This document shows positions 57,595 to 64,000 of a stretch of 64,000 bases of DNA, piece by piece. A program made the position numbers and the translations under genes. Source of the stretch: Acidimicrobiaceae bacterium (GTDB lineage Bacteria > Actinomycetota > Acidimicrobiia > Acidimicrobiales > RAAP-2); assembly GCA_003138855.1 (NCBI GenBank), contig PLHF01000011.1:79580-143579 (forward strand). The letters are read 5' to 3'. Below the pieces are notes generated by a model. The model was not told the origin of the DNA. It worked only from the letters and a program-made list of their open reading frames with translations, and made no database searches. Numbering within the stretch: the first letter of the stretch is position 1; every line of letters begins with the position of its first letter.

Positions 57595-57746
57595 GACGGG
57601 CTGTTGACTCCTGTCGGTCGATCACGGAAAACCGCAGGAACCGTCTTTCGGTGCGCTCAGGACCTGGGATTGATCACAGGCCCCCAGCCACTGGCGAGAT
57701 GGACTCTGCCGTTCACTACCGAGGGGAACTTGCGCGTCCGCTCATT

Positions 57747-57762
57747 ATGAATGATCATTCAT
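57747..57762. promoter_or_regulatory. Perfect 16-bp palindrome ATGAATGATCATTCAT, putative TetR operator
   Basis: Immediately upstream of the methyltransferase start (ATG 57766) in a methyltransferase-TetR operon. Confidence 0.75.
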
Positions 57763-57765
57763 TTT

Positions 57766-58659
57766 ATGAAGGACGACCACGAGAGCAGCACGGCTGCGTA
57801 CATGGCGCTATTTCGGGCAGTCGAGTCAGCCCGACCCGAAGAGGGACGGCTGTTCAGCGACCCTCTTGCTGCATCGCTCCTGCCTACGTCACTCCGGCTC
57901 GTGGCGGAGATCGCCCAAGTTCCCGCGATCGGCCGGGTGGTGCCTGCAATTCTCGACGTGGGCTGGCCGCGCACCCGTAGTTCGGGGGTGGTCCGCACTC
58001 GGCTGATCGACGCAATGGTCGAGGAGGCCATCATGGATGGGGCGGCGCAGTTTGTGCTTCTCGGGGCCGGCTTCGATAGTCGTGCCTATCGGTTGGAGTC
58101 GGCACGACGGGTCAAGGTGTTCGAGGTGGACCACCCCTCCACCCAGCGCGCCAAGCTCGGGCGTCTCGAGGCATCAGGAGAATCGTTCGATCACGTTCGC
58201 TTCGTCGGCGTCAACTTCGAGGTCGATGACGTCGCCCGTCGGCTTGAGGACGCAGGCTTCGATAAGCGAGTCCGATCGATGGTCGTGTGGGAGGGCGTGG
58301 TCTCCTACCTGAGTCCGCAGGCCGTGGACGACAACTTCGCGCTCCTCGCTGGGATCTGCTCCCCTGGCAGCCGACTGGTCTTCACCTACGTCGACGGACG
58401 GGCACTCGACGGTTCGGTGCACTTCAAGGAGGCGACGCGCTGGAAAGGCTGGGTACGGCTCAATGGGGAGCCGTTCGTCTTCGGCTTCCGCCCCGATGAC
58501 CTGGAGGCCTACCTCTCCGAACGCGGGTTCCACCTCGATTCCGACTGCACGACGGCCGAGGCGGCGCGTCGGTTCAATGCGGAACTCGGACGCGCCGAAC
58601 TCGGCTCCGAGCTCTACCGAGTAGCCGAAGCGACGAAGGTGGGTCCATGCCCCGAGTGA
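57766..58659 (+). CDS. Class I SAM-dependent methyltransferase (TIGR00027/LCMT-like)
   Basis: RTRLIDAMVEEAIMDGAAQFVLLGAGFDSRAYRLESARRVKVFEVDHPSTQRAK. Confidence 0.88.
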   Translation: MKDDHESSTAAYMALFRAVESARPEEGRLFSDPLAASLLPTSLRLVAEIAQVPAIGRVVPAILDVGWPRTRSSGVVRTRLIDAMVEEAIMDGAAQFVLLGAGFDSRAYRLESARRVKVFEVDHPSTQRAKLGRLEASGESFDHVRFVGVNFEVDDVARRLEDAGFDKRVRSMVVWEGVVSYLSPQAVDDNFALLAGICSPGSRLVFTYVDGRALDGSVHFKEATRWKGWVRLNGEPFVFGFRPDDLEAYLSERGFHLDSDCTTAEAARRFNAELGRAELGSELYRVAEATKVGPCPE

Positions 58660-59291
58660 CCGACGCATACCGGGAATCGAAGAGGCGTCAGATCCTCGAC
58701 GCTTCGATCGAATGCTTTGCTCGCGAAGGGTTTCACCGCACGTCGATGGCGCAGATCATCGCCGAAGCCGGAGTCAGTGCCGGCACGATCTATTTGTACT
58801 TCGATTCCAAGGAGCAGATTGTCGAAGCTATCGCCGAGGAGCGCCACGCGCTCGAATCGGTTCTTGCAGCCACTGCGCTCGCCAATCCCGACACCCGTCA
58901 AGCGCTCCACGACCTGGCCGACGGCTACCTAAACTGGCTCTCCGACCCAATCGAGCAGAAGCGGCGTCGGGTTACCGTTCAAGTTTGGGCCGAGGCCCTG
59001 CGAAGTGACCGCGTGGCGTCCATCGTGCGCGACGGAGTCGCCCAGCGTCAACAGATCGCTGACTTCATACGCGAACGTCAACAGCAGGGGCATCTTGTCG
59101 CCGGTCTCGATCCTGATGCGGTCTCCCGGGTGATGCTTTCCCTCGTTCTCGGGTTCGTCCTTCAACAGGCATGGGATGCCGCCATCGACGTCGACGGCTA
59201 CCGCTCGGTTCTCAACGAGATCATCGATCGCCTCCTGCTCGCAGAGCCGACTCGGGGGCGAGTGGACCATGGTCGGCCGCCGAAGCGTTAG
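58647..59291 (+). CDS. TetR family regulator
   Basis: KRRQILDASIECFAREGFHRTSMAQIIAEAGVSAGTIYLYFDSKEQIVEAIA. Confidence 0.93.
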   Translation: MPRVTDAYRESKRRQILDASIECFAREGFHRTSMAQIIAEAGVSAGTIYLYFDSKEQIVEAIAEERHALESVLAATALANPDTRQALHDLADGYLNWLSDPIEQKRRRVTVQVWAEALRSDRVASIVRDGVAQRQQIADFIRERQQQGHLVAGLDPDAVSRVMLSLVLGFVLQQAWDAAIDVDGYRSVLNEIIDRLLLAEPTRGRVDHGRPPKR

Positions 59292-59374
59292 AACTGGGTG
59301 ATCGGTGCGTCGCTCCCTGGTCCGAGCGGCCAGCCGGCCCGGGTGCATAATCGGCGATCTGGCCTACACGCGCC

Positions 59375-59548
59375 CTAATCGATAATGGACGTCGCTCCGA
59401 GGTAGGTGTCGGTTCCCCAGGATGCGCCGACCGCCGTCGGAAAGGACTCGACCCGCACTTCTGCGCCGGTGTACGGGGCATCGACCATCTGCCCGTTGCT
59501 GACGTAGATGCCAACGAGGGTAACGTCGGTGCTGGATCCCCTGCGGGC
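59375..59548 (-). pseudogene. C-terminal fragment of an NlpC/P60 (C40) peptidase
   Basis: TDVTLVGIYVSNGQMVDAPYTGAEVRVESFPTAVGASWGTDTYLGATSIID*. Confidence 0.65.
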
Positions 59549-59786
59549 ACCCGGACGCTGATCTGAAGGATGGGTTTGGCGGCTCTGTGCCACAAGCCGT
59601 TCCTCGAGCGGTCACGAGGCTTCGATGCTCACCATGGTTGAATGCGCCCCCTCCGGCACCTCGGAGGCATGTCCCAAGTGAGTGTGACCGCGCCAGAGTG
59701 GGGCGCGGCACCGATAGGCAACTTCGCGCCCCTACGGCGCAACACCCGGTGTATCGGCGGTTTGCCAGCAACGTCGACGTGAAAGC

Positions 59787-60752
59787 TTACTTCGACTCGA
59801 CTTTCGCGATCGGGTCGTCGCTACCCTCGAGGACTGCGATGGCGTCGGCCCAAGCGGCGTCGCCGGGGTAGAGTTGCGTTCGAAGGTACGCCCATACGAG
59901 GGCCCGCAGAGCCGCGACGCGCTCGGGGTTCTCGTCGGACGTCTCAGCAGCGTCATAACCGGAGATGCCGCCGAACATGTGCTCTGCGCCGAAGAACGTC
60001 AACAACTTCTTGGGAGCAGGGGCCTCGGTGTAGGCGTCCCAGCGGTAGCTGAGCCGGTCGGAGAACATGGGGTTGAGGTCCTTGTCCCCTGCGATGACCA
60101 ACGCCTGACTCGTCATGTTGGAGAAGTCGATGAACTTCAGACTGGGATAGCCGGCGGCGGCCTTGTCAGACAAATGCTCGTCTCCGATTCCGGGCGCAGC
60201 GATCACCACCCCCGCCTTGATTCGGGGGTCGGATAGGTCCTTCTCACGGGGGTCGTCGGGATCGAGAACCCGCATGCCGAGCAGGAGGGTGACAGTCTCG
60301 GCGCCGAGTGAGTGTCCGACGGCGGCGATCCGATCGTGGTCCATGCGTCCTGCGAGGCCAGGAACGGCCGACTCGAGCTCGTCGAGGTGATCGAGGATGT
60401 AGTGCATGTCCGTCGCCCGGTCGCGCCAGAAGAGAGGCGCGTCGGGAAGGTCCATATCCCGCAGTCCCAAGGCGGTCGAGTCAAGGTGCGTGGGCTGGAT
60501 GACCACGAAGCCGTGGGCGGCCCAGAAGTCGACGAGCGGGCCGTATCCCTTGAGCGATGAGAGAAAGTTGGCCATGCCGTGGCCGTGGGACAACAGGATG
60601 ACCGGCAGATCCCTCCCCGACTCGGGCATCGAGACCTTGATCTCGAGCGGCACGGGTCGGTCCGGTACGTCAAAGACCACCGGACAGTAGGTGACGACCG
60701 CGCTCGTCTCGCTTACTGGAATGTGTGCCGCGTCAGTGAATGAAGTGCTCAT
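59787..60752 (-). CDS. Alpha/beta hydrolase (chlorophyllase/PAF-acetylhydrolase-like)
   Basis: LPVILLSHGHGMANF and IAAVGHSLGAETVTLLLG. Confidence 0.85.
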   Translation of the reverse strand: MSTSFTDAAHIPVSETSAVVTYCPVVFDVPDRPVPLEIKVSMPESGRDLPVILLSHGHGMANFLSSLKGYGPLVDFWAAHGFVVIQPTHLDSTALGLRDMDLPDAPLFWRDRATDMHYILDHLDELESAVPGLAGRMDHDRIAAVGHSLGAETVTLLLGMRVLDPDDPREKDLSDPRIKAGVVIAAPGIGDEHLSDKAAAGYPSLKFIDFSNMTSQALVIAGDKDLNPMFSDRLSYRWDAYTEAPAPKKLLTFFGAEHMFGGISGYDAAETSDENPERVAALRALVWAYLRTQLYPGDAAWADAIAVLEGSDDPIAKVESK

Positions 60753-60783
60753 GTGTGGTCTCCTTTTGGAGTCTCAGTTGGAC

Positions 60784-60808
60784 TGATGATCAGCATACCT
60801 GATTATCA
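60784..60808. promoter_or_regulatory. Twin TGATNATCA sites in the divergent hydrolase/MarR intergenic region
   Basis: TGATGATCA 60784-60792 and TGATTATCA 60800-60808. Confidence 0.65.
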
Positions 60809-60830
60809 GCGACATTGCTATACTGAAACC

Positions 60831-61286
60831 ATGACCGAGAACATTGCCGGGCCTCCGGTTGCGCTCATGGAACGGCTGTCGTTCCTCCTCAAAAGCACGT
60901 TTGCGCTGCTCGAGGGCACTATCGAGCCGGAGCTGGCCCGACTCGGCATCAACGGCCGGGAGTTCGGTTTGCTGACGCTCATCGAGGCGGAGGGGCCAGC
61001 CTCCCAACAACGGCTCGCCAGCCGCATCGGCGTCGACCGCACGACGATGGTCGGGCTCATCGACGCTCTCGAAGAGAAAAAGCTGGTTGAACGCCACAGG
61101 GATCCAGGCAATCGGCGCGCTTACCTACTCGAGGTCACGGCGGCGGGCCGCAAAAAGCTTCGAGATGCCCTCAAGGCGGTAGAGCGAGCCGAGCAGGAAG
61201 CTCTTGCGCCCCTCTCGGTTGCAGACTCAGCCACCCTGACCCGAACACTGCAACGACTCGTAGAAGCTCGACTACACAGGACGTGA
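60831..61286 (+). CDS. MarR family regulator
   Basis: ASQQRLASRIGVDRTTMVGLIDALEEKKLVERHRDPGNRRAYLLEVTAAG. Confidence 0.93.
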   Translation: MTENIAGPPVALMERLSFLLKSTFALLEGTIEPELARLGINGREFGLLTLIEAEGPASQQRLASRIGVDRTTMVGLIDALEEKKLVERHRDPGNRRAYLLEVTAAGRKKLRDALKAVERAEQEALAPLSVADSATLTRTLQRLVEARLHRT

Positions 61287-61349
61287 TGGCCCATTCGGCC
61301 AATGGCGACTGGCACTACGACGACGCGTCTTGGCGTACCTGTGCCGTCC

Positions 61350-61371
61350 CCGCAAGAGGATCCGCTTGCGG
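61350..61371. repeat. 22-nt palindrome CCGCAAGAGGATCCGCTTGCGG
   Basis: Same 7-nt arms and total length as 57573-57594. Confidence 0.85.
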
Positions 61372-61433
61372 TGATGGCAAACCCAAGATCAAGCCGCCTG
61401 AGGTTGCGCCGGAGCGGGTTCCGCATGTGGGAC

Positions 61434-62513
61434 TCAGGAGAGTCGATGGCGGACCCACCAGGCGCAGGTGCCGGCCAAGGCCAGTGCCACGCCGAGATAG
61501 AGCGCCAGCTCAGCCCACTGGAGTGGCCAGTAGTGCCCAGGGGGTTGGTACGAGACAAGCTCGTGGTACGTGGCGCCGACCTTCGAAACGCAGGCCTGAA
61601 GCACCTGGTTAGCTCCGGCAGGTGCGGGACCTATGGCGGCGACGTGGCCTCCCTGGATCTGTGGCGCACCTGGGCCGGGACCACCGAGGACCGTCGCGAG
61701 CTGTGGACAGAGATCGTTGACCACGCTGGCGGTGAGCGAGTGTCCGGCCTTGTCGACGATATCGGTCGACAGGATCCAAGCGTTCGGGAGGCTCGGCGTT
61801 CCCGGGAACAGAGACGCCTGCGCCCCGTTGGAGCCGCCGTAGCCGGAGATGGTCGTACCCAGCGCGAGCGAGTAGGAGTGTCGTACTGGGGTAATGAGGT
61901 GGGGCTGCACATAAAAGAAGTCGAGCAGCCGGATGGTCACGAGGGCCACCAGAGTGGCGGCTATTGCGGGCACTGTTCGGCGGATGAAAACGCCGGCGGT
62001 GGCACCGAGGGCAAAAGCGAAGGCGGCGTAGCCGACGGCAACGATGTTGCGTTGGTCAAACGTGGTGAAGACGGTCATGTTCACCCGGTCAATCGGGCTG
62101 AACCACCATGTCACCATCAGGCTGAAGAGCCCGGCAACGACCAGGCTGGCGACGCCGACGACGCCCAGCTTCACGGCCAGCCAGCGGGTGCGGGTGACGC
62201 TCTGAGTCCATGCCAGGCGGTAGGTGCCGGTCTCTAGTTCCCGGGCGACCAGGGGTGCTCCCCAGAGGATCCCGATGATGCCCGGTAAGACCACGGCGAG
62301 CACATTGAGCCCGACTTGTAGAGCATGGTCGTTCTGCAGGAACGATGAGGTGGCGGTCGAGCAGTCGTCGCGCGCGACGCAGTTGGAGACATTCGCGTCG
62401 TAAAGGTGCACGAGGTGAGGACCAGTGATGGCCAGGACCACGGCGACGACCAAGAGACCGCCGGTGGCTACCACGGTTTGGGCGCGGAACTGCATCCACG
62501 TCGACCGGATCAT
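61434..62513 (-). CDS. ABC transporter permease
   Basis: Multiple TM segments; LETGTYRLAWTQSVTRTRWLAVKL; 4-bp overlap with the ATPase gene. Confidence 0.85.
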   Translation of the reverse strand: MIRSTWMQFRAQTVVATGGLLVVAVVLAITGPHLVHLYDANVSNCVARDDCSTATSSFLQNDHALQVGLNVLAVVLPGIIGILWGAPLVARELETGTYRLAWTQSVTRTRWLAVKLGVVGVASLVVAGLFSLMVTWWFSPIDRVNMTVFTTFDQRNIVAVGYAAFAFALGATAGVFIRRTVPAIAATLVALVTIRLLDFFYVQPHLITPVRHSYSLALGTTISGYGGSNGAQASLFPGTPSLPNAWILSTDIVDKAGHSLTASVVNDLCPQLATVLGGPGPGAPQIQGGHVAAIGPAPAGANQVLQACVSKVGATYHELVSYQPPGHYWPLQWAELALYLGVALALAGTCAWWVRHRLS

Positions 62514-63406
62514 CGCAGGACCTTCAATCCGGAGCGGCGGGGTGGTTGGGTGTCGCGAGCCCGGCCCATGTAGGCAAGCACCAGGTCCTCCAAGGTGACC
62601 GGCTTGACTGTCCACGTCGGATCGAGAATCGCGTCGTCGGTGCGCACCAGGAGCGTGGTCTGCCGCTCAGTGTGGCTCTCTTCGATGACTTCTTGAGTTG
62701 CCGGAAGGCTGCCGGGATCCCGCCGGGGTCCCGAGAGACGGTGGTGGGATGCCAACAGACCGCCGATTTCGCCGGACAGCTGGACGCGGGAAGCGACGAG
62801 CACGATCAGGTAGTCACAGGTCCGCTCCAGGTCGGCGACCAGGTGGGAGGACAGCACGACACTCACCCCCTGTTCGGCGACGACCTCCATCAACGTCTGG
62901 AGAAACTCGCGTCGGGCGAGCGGGTCCAGACTGGCCACGGGCTCGTCCAGGAGCAGTAGCTCGGGCCGCTTGGCGATAGCCAGGGTGAGCGCGAGCTGAG
63001 CCCGTTGACCGCCGGAGAGCGATCCGGCCCGTTGGCTGGGGTCGAGGCCCAGCTCCTCGATGCGATGGTGGGCCACCTGGTCATCCCAACTCGGATTGAG
63101 ATAGGCACCCAGACGGAGATGCTTGTCCACAGTGAGCCCGGCGTAGGTGGGTGCATCCTGGGCGACGAACCCGACCCGTCCGAGTTGCGCCGGTCCATCG
63201 GCAGGACGACCACCGAGCACCTCGATCGAACCGGAGGTAGGAGCGAGGAGACCGACGCCCAGATGCAGCAGGGTGGTTTTGCCTGCACCGTTCGGTCCGA
63301 CCAGCCCGACCACCTTCCCTTCGGGGATGGACAGGGTGCAGTCGGACAGGGCCCAGCGTCGTCCGTACCGCTTGCCGAGGCTGGAAGCCTCCAGTACCGC
63401 GGTCAT
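62510..63406 (-). CDS. ABC transporter ATP-binding protein
   Basis: GLVGPNGAGKTTLLHL, LSGGQRAQLALTLA, LLLDEPVASLD. Confidence 0.96.
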   Translation of the reverse strand: MTAVLEASSLGKRYGRRWALSDCTLSIPEGKVVGLVGPNGAGKTTLLHLGVGLLAPTSGSIEVLGGRPADGPAQLGRVGFVAQDAPTYAGLTVDKHLRLGAYLNPSWDDQVAHHRIEELGLDPSQRAGSLSGGQRAQLALTLAIAKRPELLLLDEPVASLDPLARREFLQTLMEVVAEQGVSVVLSSHLVADLERTCDYLIVLVASRVQLSGEIGGLLASHHRLSGPRRDPGSLPATQEVIEESHTERQTTLLVRTDDAILDPTWTVKPVTLEDLVLAYMGRARDTQPPRRSGLKVLR

Positions 63407-63795
63407 GCCACACCTTCCGCGAAGCAGTTGCGGAACGCAGTGCGGTAGATGGCCTCGATGTCGTCGGGACCGAGCCCTGCCGAGCGGGCCGAGCCCAACC
63501 ATTTGGCCATGGAGGCGAGGAACCTGGCCTGAGCGACGGGATTGGTACGGGGGAGTGTTCCAACGATGAAGGTCCCCTGACCGGGTCGAGCCCGTGCGAG
63601 GCCTTCACGTTCCAGGTCCCGGTAGGCCTTGAGCACCGTGTTGGGATTGATCGCCAGCTTTCCAACGACCTGCTGGGCCGTCGGGAGCTGATCACCAGGC
63701 TCGAGGAGACCCAGTTGCAGCGCTTGGTGGACCTGTTGGACCAGTTGTAGATAGGTGGCGACACCCGACGTGCTGTCTAGCTGAAATTCGATCAC
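63403..63795 (-). CDS. GntR family (YtrA-like) regulator, GTG start
   Basis: GDQLPTAQQVVGKLAINPNTVLKAYRDLEREGLARARPGQGTFI. Confidence 0.93.
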   Translation of the reverse strand: MIEFQLDSTSGVATYLQLVQQVHQALQLGLLEPGDQLPTAQQVVGKLAINPNTVLKAYRDLEREGLARARPGQGTFIVGTLPRTNPVAQARFLASMAKWLGSARSAGLGPDDIEAIYRTAFRNCFAEGVA

Positions 63796-63804
63796 GACTC
63801 CTCA

Positions 63805-63826
63805 TTCCACTAACCCCTTAGTGGAA
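63805..63826. promoter_or_regulatory. Inverted repeat TTCCACTAA-CCCC-TTAGTGGAA, putative GntR operator
   Basis: 9-bp perfect arms 10 bp upstream of the GntR start codon. Confidence 0.8.
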
Positions 63827-64000
63827 AGGTATCTCTGACGGAACCCGAGTGCAAGCCACCGCCGATTTGAGGGAAGACCCCAGGTACGACGTTGTCGCTG
63901 TCGAATCGGTACCAGCGATTCGCAACCAGTGTCCGCAGGTCCAACGTCCCACAGGTCACTTCGATCCGTTCCGGGCTGAACTGAATGGTCTCCCTAGGAG

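Overview
High-GC actinobacterial (probably Acidimicrobiia-like) chromosomal window with a well-ordered core region at about 1-51 kb and a decayed, accessory-looking region at about 51.4-64 kb. Core content: LOG-family protein (partial, left edge), FbiC (F420), pentose-phosphate operon (pgl, zwf, gnd, tal, tkt), FIST protein, cupin, thioesterase, TrmI, ferredoxin, complete Pup-proteasome locus (mpa/arc, dop, pup, prcB, prcA, pafA), two tandem signal peptidases, tatB/tatC, SKI2-like helicase, a double-length ThyX-like protein, DUF4193 protein, HtrA-like protease, nitroreductases, cytochrome P450, type IV pilin, Lys/Ala-rich histone-H1-like protein, glycine cleavage genes, MerR, CorA, gamma-carbonic anhydrase and amidohydrolase. 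The accessory region contains a tRNA-Pro(GGG) with a 41-bp att-like partial copy 1.75 kb away and a frameshifted tyrosine-recombinase relic, an AbiEi/AbiEii-like toxin-antitoxin pair, a methyltransferase-TetR operon, a MarR/hydrolase divergon, a GntR-ABC operon and several decayed genes. The observations I rate highest are: (i) an 88-aa protein built of S-x-x triplets (Ser at 23 of 24 consecutive third positions, 48239-48505); (ii) a roughly 300-nt candidate structured RNA with nested perfect helices and a possible pseudoknot upstream of the DUF4193 gene (28018-28317); (iii) a P450 that has lost its haem-ligand loop; (iv) an inverted pilin relic next to an intact pilin gene; (v) two tandem repeats that span and multiply the stop codons of their genes; (vi) a 13-bp perfect inverted repeat overlapping a consensus, apparently leaderless promoter of the AbiE-like pair. 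All calls are from reading the sequence and the supplied ORF track; no database search was run.
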